The position numbers were made by a program, and so were the translations under genes. The notes beneath the pieces are model-generated. The model saw only the letters and a program-made list of their open reading frames with translations, ran no database searches and was not told the DNA's origin. Shown here piece by piece: positions 56,901 to 64,000 of a DNA stretch of 64,000 bases. The DNA comes from Lytechinus variegatus (taxonomy: Eukaryota; Echinodermata; Echinoidea; Temnopleuroida; Toxopneustidae), in NCBI RefSeq assembly GCF_018143015.1, contig NC_054753.1, forward strand, positions 27,235,462 to 27,299,461. The letters run 5' to 3'. The stretch's first letter is position 1. Every line of letters begins with the position of its first letter.

Positions 56901-57508
56901 TATGTGGGGAAGTATAGGGAGGAATCCCATGCGTTAGTGGGGAGTGACTCCATACGTACAGTATATAACTTTCACTCCCCAAAACGCCCCAGGCTACTCA
57001 AGACTAGACCTATTCTATAATTCCGCCAAGCAAATTTGACTTGCCTTCCGTCTGGTATAGGCCTATATGATTTTGATCAATACTGTGTGAACTGTAAAAA
57101 AAATTTATTGGAAATTCACTATTTTAGTCACCCCATTCATATTACTACTTAAACTGAGTCATGTAAACAAAACAGTACGTAAAGTCGTAACGTCGCATCG
57201 TAAGTCGTAAAATGGTAATTTCCTCGCCTGAACTGAAGTGAAGCTTGAGGCCGACTCCATCATCCATGATGATATATTTTAATACGTAAGCATCACCACC
57301 TCTAAGATAAATGTTCACGAATAACTTGGCATTTTACTTACTTAAATACATCTTTGACTCCCTGCATGCTGGCTGCCGCTCCGACCCGTCGAAGCTGGTA
57401 CAAGAGACTTGGACCAGGTGTCCCCGTCCCCGGCGGCTGGGCGGAGACATGAGATGCTGTGCCGGTGTCCTCATCTGCTGGTTTTTCTAGCTTCGCGATT
57501 TCTGTCAT
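47860..57508 (-). CDS. tcf19: TCF19-like protein (FHA domain plus PHD finger), complete 7-exon gene
   Basis: TCF19 is a nuclear chromatin-associated factor in proliferation and metabolic gene control; its PHD finger reads methylated H3K4 and its FHA domain is a phosphopeptide-binding fold (established for vertebrates). Seven exons join in phase to 508 codons including the stop; human TCF19 is near 345 residues, so the middle is longer here. Seen: YQLRRVG near the start (human FQLLRIG), an FHA core with IIGRN, SRQHVEI and NGTFVND (residues about 57-160), a long basic low-complexity region with RGRGRGRG runs (about 160-360), an AT-hook-like RGRPPK (about 400), and a C-terminal PHD finger with CSAAKC, WVQCDDCDNWFHVTCAGC and FFCGC (about 450-503). 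The order FHA then PHD is the TCF19 architecture. Confidence 0.9.
47983..49341. other. TCF19-like intron 6
   Basis: It contains one end of the GGATACCA inverted-repeat family (48145-48215) with a G run at 48157; nothing else recognised. Confidence 0.55.
48145..48215. repeat. Single end of the CCGGGGG...GAGTGGATACCA element
   Basis: It matches the inverted ends at 14298 and 14826: a G run, GGCACTTCCATTGACGAGTG and GATACCA, then CATGGGG. The opposite end was not found nearby, so it is a solo or truncated copy. Confidence 0.65.
49342..49481 (-). CDS. tcf19: TCF19-like exon 6
   Basis: It encodes ESATATQGVRKKRAAAPKND, an Asp run and the first PHD half CSAAKCYRPKDRTVTW. The first two zinc ligands are the CxxxxC pair. 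The split falls between TW and VQC, inside the PHD finger. Donor GTGAGC. Confidence 0.93.
49482..50392. other. TCF19-like intron 5
   Basis: It contains a 140 bp hairpin (50033-50172) and (AAT)n runs with a dispersed repeat (50185-50280; also AAT at 49607-49630). No exon was recognised. Confidence 0.55.
50033..50172. repeat. 140 bp hairpin (MITE or hairpin RNA candidate)
   Basis: The arms GGGGAACATCAAATATATTG then CC (50054-) and the exact complement ending at 50154 are 22 bases long. Outer AATATTGACT/AGTCAATATT and inner CATATTG/CAATATG words extend the pairing to almost the whole region. Confidence 0.85.
50393..50575 (-). CDS. tcf19: TCF19-like exon 5
   Basis: It encodes DSGGEENSNLHRQLDSICKS, then a Ser/Asp stretch and SSRSSRGRPPKNAASSK. 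RGRPPK is an AT-hook-like DNA minor-groove motif. Acceptor TTCTTTTCAG, donor GTAATA. Confidence 0.9.
50576..51127. other. TCF19-like intron 4
   Basis: It contains a SINE with head and body (50640-50860); the open frame on the minus strand past exon 4 is not supported. Confidence 0.55.
50640..50860 (+). repeat. SINE with tRNA-like head and body
   Basis: Head GTCGTGGTCTAGCGGTTCTG, then AATGGGTATCCGGAAGGATT, TTCCTTGAATGCATCAGTGC and GCAGCTCGAGCTAATGCCAG, and a TAATAATAAAA tail with GCACCTCGG. This is the most complete copy of the family. Confidence 0.75.
51128..51725 (-). CDS. tcf19: TCF19-like exon 4 (long basic linker)
   Basis: It starts LVYAPVEEDCTEDGENTPTK and RRRKDSPKVSKKTR (a likely nuclear localisation signal) and later has GRGRGSSRGLGRGRGRGRGQ. 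It ends DTFEFELES at GTACAT. The 199-codon exon has no domain beyond the basic and RG-rich runs. The acceptor (TTCATGAAAG) is weaker than the others but is the only one that keeps the frame. This region explains the extra length over vertebrate TCF19. Confidence 0.85.
52217..52378. mobile_element. Small palindromic MITE
   Basis: GGGGAGTGTTTCATCAACAT at the left mirrors the right end near GCACCCC, with internal GTTACCATGGTAAC and TTGTCAGGTCTGACAA palindromes. It is related to the composite element at 41343-42390. Confidence 0.65.
52421..52727. mobile_element. Interspersed element beside the exon 3 donor
   Basis: The inverted ends TATTCTGAAGTCAGGTTTAA and the complement of AACCCAACTTCAGAATAC bracket about 300 bp related to 26880-27170. 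Its right end is about 12 bases from exon 3, so the insertion nearly abuts the splice donor. Confidence 0.75.
52739..52861 (-). CDS. tcf19: TCF19-like exon 3 (end of the FHA domain)
   Basis: It encodes ISSQTKVPLKEGDTLTLGHL, GVQVKQGTFAEQETSEFRFR. The LKEGD-L-LG pattern is the last beta strands of an FHA fold, and SEFRFR matches SEFYFMF in TCF19. Acceptor TTCCTTTAAG, donor GTGAGA. Confidence 0.92.
53232..53310 (+). repeat. tRNA-like SINE head
   Basis: GGTGGCATAGTAGTCTAATGG (A-box-like) and GTGAGTTTGAATAG (B-box-like), similar to GTCGTGGTCTAGCGGTTCTG at 50655. Confidence 0.55.
53795..53925 (+). repeat. SINE body
   Basis: GGATTAATTTCCTGAACGTA, TGCTGGAAACGGCAGCTCGG and TAAGCTGGGATAATACTAAA followed by GCGTGCCTCG. 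It is the clearest copy of the body shared with 36555, 40868 and 50640. Confidence 0.75.
54317..54919. mobile_element. Palindromic MITE, AAAGGACAAGTCCACC family
   Basis: The ends AAAGGACAAGTCCACCCCAA and the complement of TGAGGTGGACTTGACCTTT form inverted repeats; the sub-terminal GATGTAAAATAAGAAAGTTA mirrors TAACTTTCTTATTTTACATC. Further inside, GAACGAGCCAGTTACATCCA and its complement also pair. Second well-preserved copy in this window (other at 25636-26226). TA duplications are compatible with the flanks. Confidence 0.9.
55013..55202 (-). CDS. tcf19: TCF19-like exon 2 (FHA core)
   Basis: It encodes LTKPRTIIGRNTSEVDCFVD, LISRQHVEILMEMDE and LDKSLNGTFVNDIK. The three FHA signatures (GR, S-R-x-H, N-G-T) are all present with normal spacing. 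Acceptor TGTGAACAG, donor GTATGA. Confidence 0.95.
55985..56150 (-). repeat. tRNA-derived SINE (second type)
   Basis: On the minus strand: A-box-like TACCTCAGTCGGTAGAGC, B-box-like GGTTCGATTCCCAC, then CTAATGCCCTTTGGTAAGGC and a CCTTCGGAGGGGACCTTAAG hairpin-like body. Well preserved. The head differs from the SINE at 25113. Confidence 0.8.
56655..56715. promoter_or_regulatory. Patch with YY1-like and ETS-like words
   Basis: CAAGATGGCGAC (YY1-like) and two CGGAAG words occur within about 50 bases, in a locally GC-richer patch inside TCF19-like intron 1. It could be an alternative or unrelated promoter; evidence is only motif based. Confidence 0.25.
57342..57508 (-). CDS. tcf19: TCF19-like exon 1
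   Basis: The ATG (complement of 57506-57508) sits in CCGGAAAA-ATG with A at -3. It encodes MTEIAKLEKPADEDTG, a Pro/Gly linker, then LLYQLRRVGAAASMQGVKDV. Donor GTAAGT. A CCGGAA (ETS-type) word immediately before the start could belong to the core promoter. Confidence 0.9.
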
Positions 57509-57761
57509 TTTTCCGGATCACATTTCATAACATTCATTTGCGAATGACTAACGCTGCCTTAATGACTTATAATTCCAGTTTATAATTGTTAACTAAGTTT
57601 TAAAGTGTCCGTGGTCTATAAAATCACCCTATTATTTCTTGTAAGATGCGGCAATGGCGATGCAGGGCTCCAATTTAACTACGGTAATCGGTAATGACCT
57701 TTGACCTACTAGAACTAATTCCTCTATCTATCCAGCTACTGTACCTTGCTCTCTCATGCAA
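57509..57761. other. Presumed TCF19-like promoter and 5' leader
   Basis: This short stretch between the start codon and the tetranucleotide repeat has the GGATCCGGAAAA word at the start and no TATA box seen. Confidence 0.35.
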
Positions 57762-58047
57762 TGCGCTTATTGAATGAATGAATGAATGAATGAAAGAAAG
57801 AAAGAAAGAAAGAGAAAGAAAGAAAGAAAGAAAGAAAGGAAGGAAGGAAGGATTAAGGAAGGAATGAAGGAAAGAAAGAAAGAAAGAAAGAAAAAAAGAA
57901 AGAAAGAAAGAAAGAAGGAAAGAATAAATGAATGAATGAAGAAGGAAAGAATATAATGAATGAATGAATGCATGCATGAATGCATGAATGCATGAATGAA
58001 TGAATGAATGAATGAATGAATGAATGAATGAATGATGGATGGATGGA
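57762..58047. repeat. (TGAA)n / (GAAA)n tetranucleotide repeat
   Basis: Alternating runs of TGAA, GAAA, GGAA and TGCA tetramers. The Ser/Phe/Ile/His-rich minus-strand open frames across it are by-products. Confidence 0.95.
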
Positions 58048-59070
58048 CAGGCGCGTCCATGAAGGCCCGGGGGGGCCGGTGGGGGCGGTCGCCCCCCCCC
58101 CCAAAAAAAAAAAAGAAGGGGAAAATTAAGGGAGAAAAAAAAGCGAGAAAAGGCAAGAAGGGTACAGCTTTATTGTGTTTTCTTTCTTTTTGGTCAAAAG
58201 AAGAAAAGTAAACGAGATGTTCTTCTCTCTCTTCATACAACAATTTGCTTCCGCGCTCCGCGCGAGAAAAATATCAAAATTGCCTTTTCCCCTTTGTTTC
58301 CCACATATTTTTGCTACTCCGTTTTTCTCCTTCCCGGTCATGGGAATCGCATTCTTGCCAGAATTATAAAGTATACATGGGTATAAGAGTATGAGAAGTA
58401 TATTTTTTAATTTTTTAATTGCACTGACACAAAATTTCGGCTCTTCTGTTCAGAGCGGATAAACTTTAATTTGTACGATCACTCGATCCCGATTCGGCCG
58501 GAAGTCCCAAATGCCATTCCTTCCGCTTTTCAGCATGCAATTTATTATTTATTTTTTTTGACCAAAGAAATACAATTTCTGCTCTGCCAAAATTTATTGA
58601 TTAAAAACAAAATCGATATCATGCAATTTTTTTGGCAAAGTATCTCCTCTAAGGTGGAGCATGAATTCGTGCCGTGCTATATATGCAAATTACGTTGGTA
58701 CGATGAAGCTTTATATCCTAAATTTATATCACTTTACATGATCTCCTGTCCTGCTTTGCGCCATTGACTAGAAATTTTGAATATCACATAAGTTTCTTAA
58801 TCATACAAAAGTAGTAAGCGCTTAATATTATATGAGCGATTGAGTGAAATTACATAATTTGAAATAACTCACAGAATTTTTCGTGCTTCGTGTGCATACA
58901 AAGGAAAAGTCCCCCTTCAAGCTTGCATCATCCGGGCATCATCCCTTTCACATTTTCTTCGTGTTATTTATAGAAATATCAAAATTAGAGCTGGTTAAAA
59001 TTTCAAAGAAATTTCTAAAAATTCAGAGCTTCAAGCCATTCGCGGGAAGAAATATTTCCTCCCAGTAAGG
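58048..59070. mobile_element. CAGGCGCG-ended element, left copy
   Basis: It begins CAGGCGCGTCCATGAAGGCC with a G/C run directly after the microsatellite. It shares, in order with 62813-64000, the GGGGGCGGTCGCCCCCCCCC run, AAAAGAAGGG, CTTCCGCGCT(C/G)CGCGCG, TTTGTTTCCC/TTGTTTCCCC and CGCGGGA-(A/C)-GAATAT words. The right end was not found, so it is truncated or decayed. The end resembles hAT-type CAG-GGCGTAGC termini, but no target duplication could be seen. Confidence 0.65.
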
Positions 59071-59487
59071 GGAAGGAAAATCAGACAAACAGTGCAATAA
59101 AAGAGACTTATCCTTTACTGCACAAAATAATAGGAATATTACCAAAAAAGTAGAAAGGGAAAGGAAATTTAAAACGATCGACGAAGTTATAATCATGTTG
59201 ATAAAAGAGAAGGTGCAAGTGTGCGAAAGTGCAACATTTCAATTATGAAACAAATACTGTCAGCAGCTCTCTTGAAATGATTGGCACAAATAATTATATT
59301 TTAAGTTGGTTTGGAATTGTCACAATCAAATTTCAGTTTCGCTCCATGTTTTTCCATAAACATGTTACAAAGGGGACAAAGAAATGGAGCAGGAAGTAAA
59401 AATCAATTGTTCCCCTCCCCCTCTATCCCTTGATCTATTTCTCTCTCTTCTTTTTTTCTTTGAACATCCATCCACTTTCATACTCTG

Positions 59488-60737
59488 CAGTGGCGTAGCT
59501 AGGATTTTTTTCCCGGGGGGGGGGCACTGGGGGGGTCCTTGCTTTTTCAGGGAGGGGGGCACCGGGAATATACCCGGTGTGTGTCCACAAGGGCGGATCC
59601 GACTTTCGCCAATAGGGGACGGGGCCCAAAATTATCTTCACCTATATCAGTCACTTCTTAGTTTTATTCTTATAAAACAACATAAACATAAAATAATCTC
59701 ATAAGCCTTATAAAAAGTGCGAGCGCGAAGCGCGAGCGATTTTTTTTTTTTTTACTTCAATATATTTTTTCCTGAAAATTTAATTTTCTGGGCAACGGTT
59801 ATGTGTGATCCTGAACAAGATTCGTATATACCCCCAAGCGCGAACAGAATTTTTTTATCAACTGTTCTAGCATTATCAAAAAGGGACCTGTTAAGGACGG
59901 CTTACAGTTACCCACGAAGACGGTATATATTTAAACAATTGATGCGAGCGCGAAGCGCGAGAGGAAGAAAATTGAGATTTTAGACCTAAAAGCGGGACAC
60001 TCTATTCATATTTTATAAGTCATAAATAAGATATAGTCAATTGGGTATCATTAATAATGCGATCATGAAGCGTGAGCAGACAATTATTGATATTCTGATG
60101 TGAAACTGGATAATTTAAGTACATTTTAAATAAAGAACATGCAGGCTATTGCGCATGTTTTATATTTAGACCTAAAATCTGGGCATTCTGAATACATTTG
60201 TTTAATGGAACATTATGGAATACACGTAGACAATATGAACTTGGCAAATCAAACATTGTGACCACGCAGCGTGAGCTTAAAATGCTGATATGTTGACCAT
60301 AAAACGGACATATTACAGAGCACTTAAATTTGTAAATAAAAAAAAAATAATGAAAGCTCGATGTCCGAGCTAAAATGTGTTTTGCATATTGACTTCAAAA
60401 CTTGCTCCACATCAGCCTATTGAGCAAGATATAAATCCCATCGAACAGGCAATTATGGCGCGAAGCGCCAGCAAAAATTGTATATAGTAAAACATGAAAA
60501 GATTTTTTTATAATTGCAAGTCTTCCCCTCACTTTATTTCATTCACTCGTCTTCCTCTTATTTTCCTCTTCTTTTTTCTTCTGTCTTTCTTCTTCTTCTC
60601 CTTTTTTCTTTCTTCTTTCTCCCTCTTTTCTTTTCTTTTTTTTTGCTCTGCCAATTTTTTCTGGGGGGGCACCTGGGGGGGGGGGGGCACACCAAATCTC
60701 AGGGGGGAGCACGTGCCCCCCCGTAGCTACGCCATTG
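59488..60737. mobile_element. Non-autonomous hAT-like element, 1250 bp, perfect target duplication
   Basis: Inverted ends CAGTGGCGTAGCTAGG and, on the complement at the right, CAATGGCGTAGCTACGG. The exact 8 bp duplication ATACTCTG flanks both sides (59480-59487 and 60738-60745). Inside, a palindrome-like word GCGCGAAGCGCGAGC or a variant recurs near 59720, 59945, 60060, 60247 and 60461. No transposase frame; the interior is AT-rich with poly-G near both ends. Confidence 0.92.
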
Positions 60738-60851
60738 ATACTCTGTTGGTGATTTATTCGAGCTACAGGCTATGTTAAGTATAAACCAATCTAAATCTTT
60801 ACACAGTCTGAATGAACGATAGGGCCTACTGATTAACGTCATCATTTTCAG
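60738..60851. other. Flank between the hAT element and the orphan exon
   Basis: It contains the right target duplication and a polypyrimidine-ending acceptor ATCATTTTCAG at 60841-60851. Confidence 0.6.
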
Positions 60852-60993
60852 ATATCGAGCCAGACTGTATAGCAGTGTCATTTCAAAATCATGAGCCGAT
60901 TCATGCTTTTGACAATTATTTTGCTGAATGTCTTCTTCTTGACAATGAATCAGGCAAACCTCATCAGAAGGAGAAGACAGTGGATATCAGATC
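60852..60993 (+). CDS. Orphan first coding exon with a signal peptide
   Basis: An acceptor (ATCATTTTCAG) precedes a 39-base leader, then ATG at 60891 and 34 codons: MSRFMLLTIILLNVFFLTMN then QANLIRRRRQWISD. The exon ends one base into a codon at a GTAAGA donor. The first 22 residues look like a cleavable signal peptide with a probable cut after QA, followed by a tetra-Arg. The layout (5' non-coding exon, signal exon, donor) fits a secreted protein or prohormone gene continuing to the right. No following exon was recognised up to 64000. Confidence 0.5.
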
Positions 60994-61429
60994 GTAAGAT
61001 TGATAATCTCCAATCGATTTGTTTTTTATGACTTTATCGATTTATGTATTGTAGCATGATTTGAGCTGATCCTTATTTTCTTCTCTTTTGCTATATGGAG
61101 CGTTGTGGCCCAGTGGATTAGTCTTATTATTACTATTATTATTATGATTATTATTACTATATCTAATTCATTTCATCGTTCATTTTATTTACAACGTGCA
61201 TATTTTTATATGCAATAACATTTTTGTTCTTAGTGTCATAATCATTTACTGCCTATATGTTTTTGTTTCTTTATTATCATTGTTATTTGTATATTCATTA
61301 TAATTGTCCATTGATATTATTATGAGTGTTATCATTGATCATTATCATCATTATTGTCGTCATTACTACTTTATTACTATCAATTATTATTACTATAATC
61401 TTACCTTCATTATTACCAAAAAAAAAATG
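60994..61429. other. AT-rich stretch with ATT runs
   Basis: A tRNA-like head fragment (GAGCGTTGTGGCCCAGTGGA near 61098) is followed by (ATT)n and ATC-rich sequence. No exon. Confidence 0.5.
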
Positions 61430-62170
61430 TTATCGCAGAGTCCCTTTGTGATATTATTAACAAATGCCTTTCTACTGGAGTTGTTCCTCGTGAATGGAAA
61501 AAGGCTCGGGTAGTACCAATATTTAAATATGATGATGTGTCTTCGTTGAATAATTACCGCCCCATACTACCAATCGTGAGTAAAATTTTAGAAAGGGCTG
61601 TTCACCAACAGCTAAGTGAATTCTTGGAATGATTTATTACACCCAAATCAATCTGGTTTTCGGCCAAAACATGCATTCAACAACTACTGCCCTTGCAAAA
61701 CTTGTAAATCAGTGGTTGTTAAACATTGATAACAATTTAATTTCTGGAGGTGCGGTCATAGATCTTCGGAAGGCCTTTGATACCGTGGACCATTAGCTTG
61801 CATTGGTTGTAGTAATTGGTTCAAATCATATTTACTTGATCGACATGAAATGACACAATTCAAAGGAGCCAAATTGCACCCTTCAATCGTCAAATTAGCT
61901 AGGCGTGTCACAAGGTTCAATGCTTGGTACCCTTTTATTTTCAATATATGTAAATAGTTTACCTGAATGTATTCATGAAGGTATACGCTGACGACACGAC
62001 ACTTACCGTCAGTGCGAACGATGCGACAGTTTTGGAAGAAAAATTAACTGTTGCATTAAACAAGGTCACGGCATGGATTAAACATAACCAGCTCGTACGT
62101 CCTGTTAAGGCCCTAAACCGCAAATTGCACCTAAACCGCAAATCGCCGCCTAAGCTTGTAGAAAAAAAGT
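61430..62170 (+). pseudogene. Broken reverse transcriptase of a non-LTR retrotransposon
   Basis: Conserved RT pieces appear in order but in shifting frames with several stops: STGVVPREWKKARVVPIFK and NNYRP at about 61465-61565, SKILERAVHQQLSEFL near 61575-61625, an AVIDLRKAFDTVDH block near 61755-61795, and the catalytic YADD with TTLTVSAN near 61982-62020. Domain order and YADD fit a CR1/Jockey-like LINE. No upstream endonuclease was seen. It is dead. Confidence 0.85.
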
Positions 62171-62199
62171 ATTTTTGAAACGAAGGACCTTGGATGAGT

Positions 62200-62245
62200 G
62201 GTTTCACTACTTCTACTACTACTACTACTACTACTACTACTCCTA

Positions 62246-62300
<55 letters not shown>

Positions 62301-62424
62301 GCTACTACTACTACTCCTACTACTACTCCTACTACTACTACTACTACTCCTACTACTACTACTACTACTAAAACTACTACTACTACTACTCTTACTGCTA
62401 CTACTACTTCTACTACTGCTACTC

Positions 62425-62457
<33 letters not shown>

Positions 62458-62603
62458 CTCCTACTACTACTCCTACTACTACTACTACTACTAAAACTAC
62501 TACTACTACTACTCTTACTGCTACTACTACTACTACTACTACTACTAAAACTACTACTACTACTACTCTTACTGCTACTACTACTTCTACTATACTGCTA
62601 CTC

Positions 62604-62663
<60 letters not shown>

Positions 62664-62700
62664 CTACTCCTACTACTACTCCTACTATACTACTACTAAA

Positions 62701-62731
<31 letters not shown>

Positions 62732-62812
62732 CTCCTACTCCTACTACTACTCCTACTACTACTACTACTACTAAAACTACTACTACTACTACTCTTACTG
62801 CTACTACTACTA
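62200..62812. repeat. (CTA)n trinucleotide array, about 610 bp
   Basis: Long runs of CTA with CCT and AAA variants. It also has an internal larger period (the block ACTAAAACTACTACTACTAC then TCTTACTGCTA recurs near 62366, 62486, 62542 and 62770). All Thr-, Leu- and Ser-rich open frames here are by-products. Confidence 0.97.
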
Positions 62813-64000
62813 CAGGCGCGTAGCCTGGGGGGCGGTGGGGGCGGTCGCCCCCCCCCCCAAAACGTCCCCAAAAAGAAAAAAAAGAAGGGAAAAAAAGAGA
62901 GGAGAAAAGAATAAGGGAAGGGAGGAAAGGGAAGAAAGGTAGCTTTGTGTTTTTTTTCTTTTTATTCTTTTTTTTTCTTAAAAGAGAAACTCCATCACTC
63001 TTGCTTTAAATTTATATATGAATTTTTCTTCCGCGCTGCGCGCGGTTAAATGACAATATTGCAATTCTCCATTGTTTCCCCACCCTTTCTCTAACCCTGT
63101 TTTTCCACCTCAGGTATATGTGTTTCTTACCGGTTAAAGTTCAAATGTATCCATTAGGGCATGGAATTAGAGTAAGGCTACGCCAAAGTATATGAAGTTA
63201 TCTTTTTTTTAATTGATCGTGCAACTTCTGGTCGGGTCGGCTCCGGGCGGGTAAAATTTTATATCAATTTCTGCCGCAACCTCCATAAAGTCAACTTCTC
63301 CTGCTTTTCAGCTCATTACCAAACAACCATAATTCTGGGGCAAACAGGTTCCTAAAATTCGCGTCGTATTAAATAAAGAAGTACAATATTTTTTTTATCA
63401 AATTCTATTAAACTTCATGTCATTTCCCTTCACATTCATCTCCTGCCCTGTTTTGCGCCCTCAGTTTGAAATTTTGAATGACACTTAAGTTTCTTTATTA
63501 TTCAAAATGAAGCACTTCAGGATGATAAGTCAAAGAAATTAGGAATCCTCTTTTTTTTTTAATTCAATTTCAATAAATCACAGAAGTTTCAACTTTTTGC
63601 GCACTATTTCCTCATAAAGAAGTTCAATAATCTTAGAAAATCATTTTAATTAGAGCCGATGGTGGTATTAGACGTATCTGCATTATTTTGATGAAACGTC
63701 CGCCCTTTGAAATTTCAGAGTTTCATTGCTCTGCGCGGGACTGAATATCTTTCTCCCGGCATATATACACTTCTTCTCCTCTATTTTGCGAGTTAAAGAT
63801 ATGCACTGTCGCTAAATTGTTTGTAATCAAATCTGATCTTTCCAAGGGAAGTATTCAATATATCTTTGAGAAAACCCTTTAGTCGGGACCCTTTTCATGG
63901 CAAAAAAACTGGTAAAACGCTTTAGCTTCCGCGCTTCGCGCGAGGGTATTATTATTTTAATTTCCTCCAATGTATTCCTTTTTTGTGCGTTCACAATCAC
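62813..64000. mobile_element. CAGGCGCG-ended element, right copy (runs off the edge)
   Basis: It begins CAGGCGCGTAGCCTGGGG at the end of the (CTA)n array, then a G-run/C-run pair (GGGGGCGGTCGCCCCCCCCC), AAAAGAAGGG, CTTCCGCGCTGCGCGCG near 63026 and CTTCCGCGCTTCGCGCGAG near 63928. It is related to 58048-59070 throughout. It may extend beyond the window. No coding frame. Confidence 0.65.

Larger units (their letters stand above)
55203..57341. other. TCF19-like intron 1
   Basis: It contains a minus-strand tRNA-derived SINE (55985-56150) and a small patch with YY1- and ETS-like words (56655-56715). A direct repeat of TGATTTATTGGTGATTTTTT-type sequence lies near 55890 and 55922. No further exon was recognised. 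Confidence 0.6.

Noticed and set aside
57675..58243. Ser/Phe/His-rich minus-strand open frames of up to 158 codons
   Set aside because: They read through the (TGAA)n/(GAAA)n repeat and have no domain or splice support.
62175..62871. Thr-, Leu- and Ser-rich open frames of up to 209 codons
   Set aside because: By-products of the (CTA)n array, open in most readings.

Overview
This window is eukaryotic, AT-rich, intron-rich and crowded with short non-autonomous transposons. It looks like an echinoderm, probably a sea urchin. That assignment is an inference from the protein matches, the intron sizes and the style of the repeats (tRNA-derived SINEs, palindromic MITEs, trinucleotide arrays). No bacterial-style operon, CRISPR array or intact tRNA or rRNA gene was found.

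Three genes can be read through spliced exons, plus one orphan first exon. (1) At 2842-3705 on the minus strand are the first two coding exons of a gene that runs off the left edge. Its acidic, Asn/Gly-rich N-terminus followed by a Lys-Pro-Lys-Val segment suggests a subfamily B (P-glycoprotein type) ABC transporter, tentatively. (2) At 12816-41270 on the plus strand is a complete 20-exon CEP104 gene (967 codons), a ciliary-tip and centriolar protein with an N-terminal jelly-roll, coiled coils, a TOG domain and a C-terminal zinc-finger array. All exon phases agree. (3) At 47860-57508 on the minus strand is a complete 7-exon gene with an FHA domain and a PHD finger (507 codons), recognisable as TCF19. 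CEP104 and the TCF19-like gene converge on a repeat-filled 6.6 kb gap. (4) At 60852-60993 on the plus strand is an exon with a 3' splice site, a start codon, a signal-peptide-like segment and a donor site; its gene was not identified.

The rest is mobile or repetitive DNA. From left to right: a 2.8 kb near-palindrome with arms of about 1.2 kb; foldback MITEs; a 715 bp hAT-like element just upstream of CEP104; a long tandem array in CEP104 intron 11 (12 units of 223 bp with a four-unit higher-order period of 873 bp); a 108 bp minisatellite beginning at the donor of exon 13; degraded copies of the 5' end of a zinc-finger exon in intron 18; a duplicated last CEP104 exon split by a MITE; (ATC)n arrays; and at the right end a 1250 bp hAT-like element with perfect 8 bp target duplications, two CAGGCGCG-ended elements and a broken reverse transcriptase.

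No single new molecular system stands out. The strongest novel signals are structural: the higher-order array, the remnant exon duplications inside CEP104, the in-frame 108 bp array, the very long inverted repeat, and the hAT-like elements carrying a repeated GCGAAGCGCGAGC-type motif.
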